This document shows, piece by piece, positions 8,744 to 16,625 of a DNA stretch of 64,000 bases (position 1 is its first letter; each line of letters starts with the position of its first letter). Below the pieces are notes generated by a model. That model did not search any database. It was not told the origin of the DNA and was given only the letters and a program-made list of their open reading frames with translations. Made by a program: the position numbers and the translations under genes. The stretch lies in the NCBI RefSeq assembly GCF_013030985.1, contig NZ_WPYP01000003.1, positions 62,001-126,000 of the forward strand. The letters are read 5' to 3'. The stretch is from Ruegeria arenilitoris. Its GTDB lineage: Bacteria; Pseudomonadota; Alphaproteobacteria; Rhodobacterales; Rhodobacteraceae.

Positions 8744-9926
8744 GAGACTTTTACCCGAACACCTGAACTTCGACGGCCCTTTCCCGCGGTTGTCTCGCCG
8801 TTTGCGGCTGGGCGTTGTTGGCGGAGGGCGGATCTCTGTCACGCAAGCAACGGCTGCGCGGATGACCGACCGGTGGGAGGTCGCCGCAGGCGCGCTGAGT
8901 TCTGACGCCGCGCGCAGCAAGGCGCGTGGGGCTGAGTGGTTCCTGCCGCCAGACAGGTGTTATGCGTCCTTCGACGAAATGGTGAGGGCCGAGGCGGCGC
9001 GCCCGGATGGCGTGGATGCGGTCATGATCACCACCCCAAACCACGTTCATTTCGACGCGGCCAACGCGTTTCTGGAGGCGGGCATTGACGTGCTGTGCGA
9101 CAAGCCCCTGACCAACGAAGTCGCCGAAGCCGAGGGGCTTGAGGAGATCACCGCGCGTACGGGGCAGGTATTTGCTGTCGGTTATGCAATGTCGTGTTTT
9201 CCAGTGATCCGGCAGGCCAAGCAAATTGTCACCGAAGGAGGCATCGGCAAAATCAACCAAATCCATGTTGAGTTCATGCAAGACTGGATGACGCCCGAAG
9301 ATGTGGCTGATGCGCCGCATGTCAAATGGCGGCTGGACCCAAAGATTTCAGGACCAACGAGTTGTGTCGGCGATATCGGTACCCATGCCGCTCATCTCGC
9401 CAGTTTTGTCTCGGGCCTGCCCTTGACCGACCTACGGGCCGAGTTTCATGTCTGCGGTGCGCCAAAGCCTTTGGAAGACACAGTTTTCATGTTCACACGC
9501 TATCAAAACGAGGTTCCGGGAACCCTGATGGCGACACGCCTTGCCCCCGGAAATCGGGGTGGGTTGCGGTTGCGGATATTCGGGAGTGAAGGCGGTCTTG
9601 AGTGGGACTTGGAGAATTCGGAACAGCTGAAGTTCAATCGGTTCGGTGAGCCAGATCGTATCATCAGCCGAGGTCACGGGCACGGCATTGGCCCCGGCGC
9701 GGAACGTCTGGTCCGTACCGCGCGCGGCTTTCCCGAAGGGATTATCGAAGCCTGGGCCAACATGTATACTGAATTTGCCATGGCAGTGGCCGCGCGCCGG
9801 GATGGTGTCACAGTTCCTGCCGATTGGCTTACTTATCCCAGTGTCGATCAAGGCGCAGACGGTGTCCGATTCATTGATGCCTCTGTGCGCTCTCACCAGT
9901 CCGGAGGCGACTGGGTCACTATCTAA
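8736..9926 (+). CDS. Gfo/Idh/MocA-family oxidoreductase
   Basis: A 396-residue NAD(P)-dependent oxidoreductase. The ATG at 8736 is preferred: it overlaps the preceding stop by 8 bp with GGAGG at 8726-8730, whereas the longer frame from 8457 would lie across the preceding gene. Features are the nucleotide loop LGVVGGGRIS, the DKP variant of the EKP motif (VLCDKPLTNE) and DIGTHAAHLAS, which retains the catalytic His. It is the last gene before a terminator-like hairpin. Having at least two, probably three, different members of this family at one locus suggests stepwise oxidation or epimerisation of a polyhydroxylated ring or sugar. Confidence 0.85.
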   Translation: MAERLLPEHLNFDGPFPRLSRRLRLGVVGGGRISVTQATAARMTDRWEVAAGALSSDAARSKARGAEWFLPPDRCYASFDEMVRAEAARPDGVDAVMITTPNHVHFDAANAFLEAGIDVLCDKPLTNEVAEAEGLEEITARTGQVFAVGYAMSCFPVIRQAKQIVTEGGIGKINQIHVEFMQDWMTPEDVADAPHVKWRLDPKISGPTSCVGDIGTHAAHLASFVSGLPLTDLRAEFHVCGAPKPLEDTVFMFTRYQNEVPGTLMATRLAPGNRGGLRLRIFGSEGGLEWDLENSEQLKFNRFGEPDRIISRGHGHGIGPGAERLVRTARGFPEGIIEAWANMYTEFAMAVAARRDGVTVPADWLTYPSVDQGADGVRFIDASVRSHQSGGDWVTI

Positions 9927-9951
9927 AGCTCTGCCAACACAAGGGTTAAAC

Positions 9952-9981
9952 ACGCCTGGGTCATTGCCCGGGCGTTTCCTT
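9952..9981 (+). terminator. Probable intrinsic terminator after the first operon
   Basis: ACGCCTGGG (9952-9960) pairs with CCCGGGCGT (9967-9975), a 9-bp stem with one G-T wobble and a 6-base loop, followed by TTCCTTTTCC. It sits 25 bp after the stop at 9926. The T-tract is interrupted, so termination strength is uncertain. Confidence 0.6.
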
Positions 9982-10003
9982 TTCCTGCGCAGCTTTAAAA
10001 GTT

Positions 10004-10031
10004 GATATTTTAAAAAATATCAGATATTTTT
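10004..10031. promoter_or_regulatory. Palindromic operator before the second operon, same as at 327-343
   Basis: AAAATATC-A-GATATTTT at 10014-10030 is the exact reverse complement of the site at 327-343. A further half-site, GATATTTT at 10004-10011, faces the left arm and forms a second near-palindrome with it. The earlier site also has an adjacent GATATTTTGTAAAAAATC. The position, 50-70 bp before the first gene of the second operon, fits an operator over a promoter. Confidence 0.65.
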
Positions 10032-10080
10032 AACTACATGTGATGAATTTGAGATTCGCAGACACGTGGAGCTGCCGTTC

Positions 10081-10995
10081 ATGGTGAAACCCGAAGAGGC
10101 TGGCGCAAGCCCCTCTCTCTATTCCTTGGCGCATCTGACGCTGATTGGCTGTACGCCGCCCGAGTTGGTCTATATCGCCGCGCGGGCCGGTTACGACGCT
10201 GTCAGTCCTCGATTTATTCCGATGCATGTGCCCGGTGAATTCACTCAATCCCCGATCAACAAGGCGCAGGTGCAGGCCACCAAAACCGCGCTTTCCACAA
10301 CCGGATTGAAAGTCCTTGATGTCGAGCTGGCGCGCATCACTGAAGACGTCGACCCTCGCAGCTTTGAGCCTTCTCTGGAGATCGGTGGGGAACTCGGCGC
10401 CAAGCGCATGATCATGAGCGCGTGGACCAACACCCGCGATGATCGTGACTTCCTGATCGACGTCTATTCTGAGACTTGCGAACTGGCAGCGCCCTACGGA
10501 TTAACGGTGGACCTGGAGTTCCCAAGCTTCTCCCGCTTGCGCACTTTGGACGAGGCGCTGGATATCGTCCGCGCGGCCGATCAGCCCAACGGCGGTATTC
10601 TGGTCGACACGCTCTACCTGCACCTCAGCCGCGTAGATCTGGGAGAGCTTTTGCACGTCCCCTCGGACCTGTTTCACTTTCTGCATATCTCTGACTGCCT
10701 GCCCGGCATCGCCGATACGCGCGAGGGCATGATCCAGTTGGCCCGCGATGCTAGGCTGTACCCCGGCGAAGGCTGGATTGACTTTACCGGCATCATCGAA
10801 CGGATGCCCCCTGTCGACTACTCCATCGAACTGCCCAACCAAAGCCGCGTTGCCGAGTTGGGATACGAAGAACACGCGCGTCGCTGTCTCAGCCACGCCA
10901 AGCGAACATTCGGCGCGGCGCAGTCACAGCGTCGTATGCCCGATGCAGCAATTCCAAAACACCAAGAGGATCATCATGGGCAAAGAGCTCACTGA
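10081..10995 (+). CDS. Sugar phosphate isomerase/epimerase-like TIM barrel protein
   Basis: About 304 residues from the ATG at 10081 (an in-frame GTG at 10066 would add five; its GTGGAG more likely serves as the ribosome site). The sequence runs as a xylose-isomerase-like TIM barrel, with acidic metal-ligand candidates in LTVDLEFPSF, ILVDTLYLH, FLHISDCLPG and YSIELPNQ. Relatives include IolE/IolI inosose-processing enzymes and keto-sugar epimerases. Unlike the barrel of the QsuB-like protein upstream, acidic residues are kept at the strand ends, so this one is probably active. It overlaps the next gene by 20 bp. Confidence 0.8.
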   Translation: MVKPEEAGASPSLYSLAHLTLIGCTPPELVYIAARAGYDAVSPRFIPMHVPGEFTQSPINKAQVQATKTALSTTGLKVLDVELARITEDVDPRSFEPSLEIGGELGAKRMIMSAWTNTRDDRDFLIDVYSETCELAAPYGLTVDLEFPSFSRLRTLDEALDIVRAADQPNGGILVDTLYLHLSRVDLGELLHVPSDLFHFLHISDCLPGIADTREGMIQLARDARLYPGEGWIDFTGIIERMPPVDYSIELPNQSRVAELGYEEHARRCLSHAKRTFGAAQSQRRMPDAAIPKHQEDHHGQRAH

Positions 10996-12385
10996 AAACG
11001 ACCGCAACATGGCGGCCGACATGCTGGCACGCGCCCGCGCTGCTATGGCCGAGATCGAGGACTGGGATCAGGACAGGCTGGACCGCCTGTCTCAGGCCAT
11101 TGCGTGGTATGCGGGGAACGAGAAAACCTTCACGCGTCTGGCCCAGCAGGGTGTGGATGAAAGCGGCATCGGAGATCGTGCAGGACGCCCAGCAAAACGG
11201 TTCAAGATTCACATGGTATTGCGTGATGTCCTGCGCACACCATCGACCGGTATCGTCGAGGTGGATGAGGAAAAGGGCCTGGTAAAATATGCCAAGCCCG
11301 CCGGAGTGATCGCGTCCTTGATCCCGATGACCAACCCGGCGATGACGCCTCCGGTCACTGGTGTTTCCGCCGCCAACGCCCGAAATGCGGTCATCTTCAG
11401 TCCGCACCCACGAACCGCCCATACCACCTTTGAAATGGTCGAGGTCATGCGTGCAGCTTGCCGTGCTGCCGGAGCCCCTGAGGATTTGTTTCAATCCATT
11501 CGCAAACCGTCGATCCCATTGACGCAACATTTGATGGAGATCTGCGACCTGACTTTGGCGACAGGCGGTAAGCCGATGGTCAAAGCGGCCTATAGTTCAG
11601 GGCGCCCAGCGTATGGCGTCGGCGCGGGCAATTCATCGATAGTCATTGATGAGACCGCCGACCTGGACATCGCCGCTCAGAACACTCGTATTTCAAAGAC
11701 CTCTGACTTTGGGTCAGGTTGTTCGGCCGACGGTAACATTATTATTCAGCGCTCGGTTTACGACGATATGGTCAAAGCGCTTGAGGCCGAAGGCGGGTAC
11801 CTGTGTTCAGATAAAGAGAAGGCCATGCTGGAGGCGGCTATGTGGGACGAGAAGGGTAGCCGTACGTTCCCGACCATCGCCTGTCCGCCGCAGCAAACGG
11901 CCAAGGTCGCCGGTTTCTCGATCCCCGAAGATCGCAAGTTCCTGATGGTTGAAAATCAGGGGAAAATCGGACCGCAGCATAAGTTTTCTAAGGAAAAACT
12001 GACCACGCTGATGGCGCTTTATCACTTCGACACTTTCGATGATGCGCTGGAAACGGTCAGCCAGATTTACGACACAGGCGGGAAAGGTCACTCCTGCGGG
12101 ATCTACAGCCACAATGACGATCATATAGACCGACTGGCGCGTCTGGCCCCGGTCAGCCGTATGATGGTGCGACAGCCACAATCGAAGGCCAACGCAGGCG
12201 CATGGACCAATGGTATGCCCATGACAAGCAGCCTCGGTTGCGGCATCTGGGGCGGGAACATCACCAATGAAAACGTCACCATGAAACATATGATGAACTA
12301 CACCTGGGTCAGCCGTCCGATCCCTGAGGATCGCCCCTCGGAGCCGGAGCTGTTCGGTGAGTTCTACGGACAGGAGGTCGCGTGA
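10976..12385 (+). CDS. CoA-acylating aldehyde dehydrogenase (SauS/EutE-like)
   Basis: A 469-residue aldehyde dehydrogenase of the CoA-acylating branch. AAGAGGA precedes the ATG at 10976. The active-site Cys is in DFGSGCSADG; LIPMTNPAMTPP corresponds to the substrate/CoA-binding segment of acylating enzymes such as SauS and EutE, and YGVGAGNSS and AGAWTNGMP match family blocks. It would oxidise an aldehyde to an acyl-CoA or run in reverse. A second member (35082-36503) lies next to SauT. This one pairs with a ThDP enzyme, so its aldehyde may be the product or substrate of that partner. Sulfoacetaldehyde is possible but unsupported by its neighbours. Confidence 0.82.
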   Translation: MGKELTENDRNMAADMLARARAAMAEIEDWDQDRLDRLSQAIAWYAGNEKTFTRLAQQGVDESGIGDRAGRPAKRFKIHMVLRDVLRTPSTGIVEVDEEKGLVKYAKPAGVIASLIPMTNPAMTPPVTGVSAANARNAVIFSPHPRTAHTTFEMVEVMRAACRAAGAPEDLFQSIRKPSIPLTQHLMEICDLTLATGGKPMVKAAYSSGRPAYGVGAGNSSIVIDETADLDIAAQNTRISKTSDFGSGCSADGNIIIQRSVYDDMVKALEAEGGYLCSDKEKAMLEAAMWDEKGSRTFPTIACPPQQTAKVAGFSIPEDRKFLMVENQGKIGPQHKFSKEKLTTLMALYHFDTFDDALETVSQIYDTGGKGHSCGIYSHNDDHIDRLARLAPVSRMMVRQPQSKANAGAWTNGMPMTSSLGCGIWGGNITNENVTMKHMMNYTWVSRPIPEDRPSEPELFGEFYGQEVA

Positions 12386-14166
12386 TGGACGGAGCGAAAC
12401 TGGACGGCAAAACCGTTGCTGAACATATCGTTGATTTCCTCGAACGTCGTGAGGTCAAACACGTGTTCGGCCTATGCGGCCATACCAATATCGCGGTTCT
12501 GGCTGCGCTGGCGGAAAGTCCCATCGATTTCGTCACCGTGCGGCACGAACAAATCGCCAGCCACGCGGCAGATGCCTATGCTCGCGTGACGGGCAAGGCC
12601 TCGGTGGTGCTGTCCCATCTCTCCCCGGGGCTGACCAATTGCGCCACCGGGGTCGCCAATGCGGCGCTGGACTGTATCCCCATGGTCGTGATCGCAGGCG
12701 ACATTCCGACCCACTACTACGGCAAACATCCGCATCAGGAAGTGAACCTGCATGCGGACGCTGCCCAGTGGGAGATCTATCGCCCCTTCGTCAAACGCGC
12801 CTGGCGGGTGGATCGGGCAGACTTGATGGCCGAGATTTTGGAAAAGGCGTTCCATCTCGCCGAAAGTGGTCAGCCCGGCCCCGTGCTGGTCAATGTTCCC
12901 ATGGACATCTTCTCTGAGGTGATCCCTTCGGACAGCTTCGACCGTATCCGCGACAACACCCGCGCGCTCAAGAAACCGTCGATTGACGATGAGACAGCGC
13001 GAGAGATTGTCGAAGCGTTGGCGCAGGCCGAAAATCCGGTCGCTTATGTCGGCGGCGGTATCCTGTTGGCGCAAGCCAGCGAGGAGTTGCGCGAGTTCGC
13101 TGAACATATGGGACTGCCTGTCGCGCATTCCTTGATGGGTAAAGGCGCCCTGCGGGACGACCATCCGCTTGTGCTGGGAATGACCGGGTTTTGGGGCACC
13201 GAGTTGGTAAACCAATCCTGCCTGAACGCGGACTATATCTTTGCCGTGGGAACCCGGTTCAAAGAGGCCGATTGCTCCAGCTGGTACCCTGGCTACACGT
13301 TCAACATTCCCGGTTCCAAGGTCATTCACATCGACATCGAACCGCAAGAGATCGGCCGCAACTATCCCACCGAGATCGGCGTCGTTGCGGACGCCAAGGC
13401 CGCGTTGCGTGCCCTCAACCGGGTTGCCCGCGAGATGTATCCGAACGGTTTTAAACACCCCGCGCTAGAACAAAAGATCACGGATTTCCGGACAGAATTC
13501 AAAGCCCGCAACGTGGAAATGGCGACCTCGTCAGCCTTTCCAATGATGCCCGAGCGTATTCTGGCAGATACCCGCAAGGCACTGCCTGAGGATGCCATCA
13601 TCACCACGGACGTTGGGTGGAACAAGAACGGTGTCGGACAGCAATTCGATATCCTGACCCCCGGCTCAATACTGACCCCGGGCGGGTTCGCGACGATGGG
13701 TTTTGGCCCCCCGGGCGCGATCGGCGCGAAGCTCGCAGCACCTGATCGCGTCGTACTCAGTTTGGTTGGCGATGGTGGTTTCGGTCAGAACCCGTCAATG
13801 CTGGCAACGGCCGTCGAACTTGATCTGGGTATCATCTGGCTGGTTATGAACAACAACGCCTTCGGCACCATCGCGGGCCTTCAAAAGGCGCATTACGGTC
13901 TGACCTATGGAACAACGTTCCCCGGATCAGCCGCCGCACCCGCAAACGGGCCAGGCTATGCCGACATTGCGCGAGCCTACGGCGCGGAAGGGCACAGGCT
14001 CAGCGCTGCCGACGAACTGTTGCCCGCATTGGACGCGGCAATCGCCAGTGGCAAGCCAACCGTGCTCGATGTGCCAATGATCAACAACCCGACACCAACG
14101 ACCGGACATTGGAACATCTTGGACATATACTCTCCTGACAAAGAGGTTTCCCACGTCGCGACCTAA
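12385..14166 (+). CDS. ThDP-dependent enzyme of the acetolactate synthase family
   Basis: A 593-residue three-domain thiamine diphosphate enzyme. The N-terminal domain carries the catalytic Glu in VRHEQIASHAADAY; the C-terminal domain has the ThDP/Mg motif, GDGGFG through NNNAFG. The ATG at 12385 has GGAGG at 12373-12377 and overlaps the preceding stop by one base; a GTG at 12382 is the alternative. The family includes acetolactate synthase, sulfoacetaldehyde acetyltransferase, oxalyl-CoA decarboxylase and the inositol-pathway dione hydrolase IolD. It lacks the typical Xsc start and central motifs I know, so I do not assign Xsc. It probably cleaves or decarboxylates a keto intermediate to an aldehyde for the neighbouring dehydrogenase. 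Confidence 0.82.
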   Translation: MDGAKLDGKTVAEHIVDFLERREVKHVFGLCGHTNIAVLAALAESPIDFVTVRHEQIASHAADAYARVTGKASVVLSHLSPGLTNCATGVANAALDCIPMVVIAGDIPTHYYGKHPHQEVNLHADAAQWEIYRPFVKRAWRVDRADLMAEILEKAFHLAESGQPGPVLVNVPMDIFSEVIPSDSFDRIRDNTRALKKPSIDDETAREIVEALAQAENPVAYVGGGILLAQASEELREFAEHMGLPVAHSLMGKGALRDDHPLVLGMTGFWGTELVNQSCLNADYIFAVGTRFKEADCSSWYPGYTFNIPGSKVIHIDIEPQEIGRNYPTEIGVVADAKAALRALNRVAREMYPNGFKHPALEQKITDFRTEFKARNVEMATSSAFPMMPERILADTRKALPEDAIITTDVGWNKNGVGQQFDILTPGSILTPGGFATMGFGPPGAIGAKLAAPDRVVLSLVGDGGFGQNPSMLATAVELDLGIIWLVMNNNAFGTIAGLQKAHYGLTYGTTFPGSAAAPANGPGYADIARAYGAEGHRLSAADELLPALDAAIASGKPTVLDVPMINNPTPTTGHWNILDIYSPDKEVSHVAT

Positions 14167-14507
14167 AGACACTTAGCGCGGTAAGCCGCGTCAGTAGCCC
14201 GCCGTCAAAAGATTTGTATGCGATCAGCAGTACTGTTGCATTGCGGCGGGCTAAAGGTACTCGTTCCCGAATTCTACGTACACTCAGATTAAGCCAATAA
14301 GAGTATGAACTGCAGCAGCCTTAAACCCATTTGGAAGGGCAGCTAAAAGTTGGCCGTTGCATTTGGAATTTAGGGCGGACACTGGGCCTTCGCCGCACGA
14401 CAGAACAGCTTTGTGATGCGACGCGAACACCGCCATTCGCATCCGCTGCTCAACTGCCAAGGAAAGTGGATCCTGTGAAAACACCGGAAAGTTCAGATTG
14501 GATTTAA
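14167..14507. other. Intergenic stretch without a recognisable gene
   Basis: No reading frame here has homology I can recognise. A short inverted repeat (TAGCCCGCCG near 14192 and CGGCGGGCTA near 14243) is present. The stretch separates the catabolic operon from a decayed recombinase fragment and may be part of a degraded mobile element. Confidence 0.4.
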
Positions 14508-14948
14508 TTGAAGGGGAAATCCTTGAACGACTGGAGGCGCATCTGATGCACCCTGGTTGGAGTTGTAAAGGAAGCCGAGGCGTTGTTTGAAAGACGTCTC
14601 AACCTTTTCGAACGAGGCATCCTGAACGGCAAGGATAGGGAAGCAAAGCTCGTTGAAGCGAAGACTCAATTGAGGAAGGCGTAAGAATAACTGCATTCAT
14701 CGGATGCGAGCACTGATGCGATCTCTTTTGATCCAGCAACTCCGAAACAATGTATACGCGCTATTCAGGGTCTCGTGGCCTCAATGGGTAATCCTGCTGA
14801 AAAACCAGATGCCAAAGCGCTGGACATCATCAGGTCCCTCGTTTCTGAAATCACTGTGTCCCCGGTGGAAAACGACGCTATTCCCGTGGAGGTTAAGGGT
14901 CGCGTAATCGCCTTCGTCTCAAGCCAAGAAACTAAAGTGGGGGGGTGA
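14508..14948 (+). pseudogene. Decayed large serine recombinase, C-terminal fragments
   Basis: Two out-of-frame pieces read like the C-terminal coiled-coil region of large serine site-specific recombinases. The first is EILERLEAHLMHP then EALFERRLNLFERG, ending in TAA at 14682-14684. The second runs from about 14691 with IQGLVASMGN, ALDIIRSLVSEITVSP and VEVKGRVIAFV, ending in TGA at 14946-14948. There is no catalytic N-terminal domain. The fragment stops exactly one base before the encoded CCA of tRNA-Met, the sort of place where integrative elements insert. Identification is from pattern memory and is moderate. Confidence 0.45.
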
Positions 14949-15025
14949 TGGTAGCGGAGGAGGGACTTGAACCCCCGACACGCGGATTATGATTCCGCTG
15001 CTCTAACCAACTGAGCTACTCCGCC
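14949..15025 (-). tRNA. tRNA-Met (CAT)
   Basis: On the minus strand the sequence runs from GGCGGAGTAGCTCAG to TCCGCTACCA. It folds as a full cloverleaf: acceptor GGCGGAG, D-arm with AGTTGGTTAGA, anticodon stem GCGGA/TCCGC with loop ATCATAA, T-arm with GGTTCAAGTCC, and encoded CCA. The anticodon CAT and overall similarity to E. coli elongator Met favour elongator tRNA-Met; a CAT tRNA-Ile2 cannot be strictly excluded. Confidence 0.95.
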
Positions 15026-15108
15026 ATGAGTGAGAGGCGATTTAAGGGAGGGGCCGGAGGGGGTCAAGAGGGAAAAGATGGTCAAAGCCGGATTCTTTTC
15101 TCCTCCGA

Positions 15109-16071
15109 TCAAACTGCCTTGGGCTCGGCGCTTGCGGTTTCGGCAATCCGGCGGATGAATGCGGCGCAGGTCTCAGGTGCTGTGATCAGGATCATGTGAC
15201 CCGTCCCGTCGATCCGCTCGTTGCTGAGACCGAACTGCGCCATCGGATCGCCCTGTGCCCGAGGTTGCAGGATCGCGTCCTGCGCCCCGTACAGAATCCC
15301 GCCCGGTACGGTCAGGTCGCCGTACCGTGCCATCTGTGCCTCAAGGCTGGTCTCAAGGCCCACAACATCCTGCGACCCGGTGATGAAGGCCGAGGGCCGC
15401 AGCCCCAGAGCACCGCCAGCGCGATCGAGGAAATCGGCGGGGGCAGGTTCAGGGGCAAAAACAACGTCTAGTGTGTGCGGTGCAGTTTTGGCAGCCAGCG
15501 GTACGGCCAGTGTATTGCCGATCAGGCTCCGCAGCCATTCGGTGCGAATCTCCAGCGGTTTGAAGACCTGCGGCGTAGAGGGCAGCTTTTGCGTCAGAGG
15601 AGCCAGCAGCGCCAGCGCCTTGGTCTTTTCGGGATAGTCCAGCGCCATGGCCAGCGACACCGCACCGCCCAGGGAATGGCCGACCAGAATCGCGTCAGTG
15701 ATGCCCTTGGCGTCCAGAAACTCCTGTATCATCCGCCCCTGTTCGGGCAGGCGCCCCAGATCAGCCGTGTCCCGGGTCGAATACCCACAGCCGGGTCGGT
15801 CAACCGCGATGACGTGATAGTCGTCGGCCAGCAAATCGGTCAGAGCATAGGTGAAGTGTTGCAGCTGCCCTGTCAGCCCATGGATCATAACAAGGGTCTG
15901 CTGCGAGGGATCACCCCGTTCGACATAGTGAATGTTGCCGCCATTTACGGCGATGATATCGCCCAGCTGCGGGACACGTTTTTGCCCATCGGCTGTCAGC
16001 TTTCGGGTCCACAGGTTCATGCCGATGAAAAACGCAACAATCAGCACGAGGATAATCAGGAATGTGTTCAT
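15109..16071 (-). CDS. Alpha/beta hydrolase, membrane-anchored
   Basis: A 320-residue alpha/beta-hydrolase-fold protein. Residues 1-20 (NTFLIILVLIVAFFIGMNLW) form one N-terminal membrane anchor. The oxyanion region is VMIHGLTG, the nucleophile elbow is GHSLGG, and the catalytic His is in GTGHMILI. The likely acid is in LYGAQDAIL. The family hydrolyses esters, lactones or similar bonds; no specific substrate is indicated. It stands alone, divergent from the BCCT gene and downstream of no visible operon partner. Confidence 0.85.
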   Translation of the reverse strand: MNTFLIILVLIVAFFIGMNLWTRKLTADGQKRVPQLGDIIAVNGGNIHYVERGDPSQQTLVMIHGLTGQLQHFTYALTDLLADDYHVIAVDRPGCGYSTRDTADLGRLPEQGRMIQEFLDAKGITDAILVGHSLGGAVSLAMALDYPEKTKALALLAPLTQKLPSTPQVFKPLEIRTEWLRSLIGNTLAVPLAAKTAPHTLDVVFAPEPAPADFLDRAGGALGLRPSAFITGSQDVVGLETSLEAQMARYGDLTVPGGILYGAQDAILQPRAQGDPMAQFGLSNERIDGTGHMILITAPETCAAFIRRIAETASAEPKAV

Positions 16072-16625
16072 CTCAGCGGTCTCCGCCTTGGGGTGGGGCA
16101 GGGTGGTCGTTTTCCAGCCCGGATCGGGCCTACGCTTTTCATACTCGGATCCAGGTCCTGACCAAAGCGTTGTATTGCGGCCCCGCGCGATGGTGCTGCG
16201 CGGCGCCCAAAGGCGGGTGATCGGTCACGGCGGGATTGGGCTGCGCTCGGAATTCATGAATTGCAGGTGGCTGCCGAGCGACGCATGAGGCAAGCTAAAT
16301 CGAACATTAGATTTTTTCTGGGTAAAGCCCTGAGCTCATCGCGCCAAAAATGTGTTTTTTGATCCCGTCTAGGGATATGTGTCGCAAAGCTACAGATAAT
16401 GTCGGTTCCAAGCAATCAGCTGAATGGCACCGATATAGGCAGGTAGGCCAAAAAATACCGCGTCTGGGCGGTCGTCTGGGCATTTTGCCCAGATGGAGTT
16501 TTCAGGGACCTGCCCCGTCGGAGGAGTGGTGATGTACCTCAAGGGACGGGTCGAGAAAAAGGTCAAGATTGGAGACTCGCCATTAGGTGAGTTCAATCCA
16601 GCGTACCATCAACACGGAGGAAAAT
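16072..16625. other. Divergent intergenic region before the BCCT gene, with one short palindrome
   Basis: About 550 bp between the divergent hydrolase and BCCT genes hold no gene I can support. CTGGGCA-TTT-TGCCCAG at 16476-16492 is a perfect 7-bp inverted repeat about 135 bp before the BCCT start and could be an operator. AT-richer sequence at 16300-16400 could hold promoters, but no convincing -35/-10 pair was identified. Confidence 0.4.

Noticed and set aside
12472..13458. A 328-codon open frame on the minus strand
   Set aside because: Antisense to the ThDP enzyme; no ribosome site or recognisable motif.
12385..14166. Assignment as sulfoacetaldehyde acetyltransferase (Xsc)
   Set aside because: The protein belongs to the same ThDP superfamily, but the N-terminal and central sequence motifs of Xsc that I know are absent, and the neighbours do not indicate sulfonate metabolism.
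14192..14252. Inverted repeat TAGCCCGCCG / CGGCGGGCTA as a terminator or recombination site
   Set aside because: The arms are about 40 bp apart, there is no T-tract and no matching copy at another boundary.
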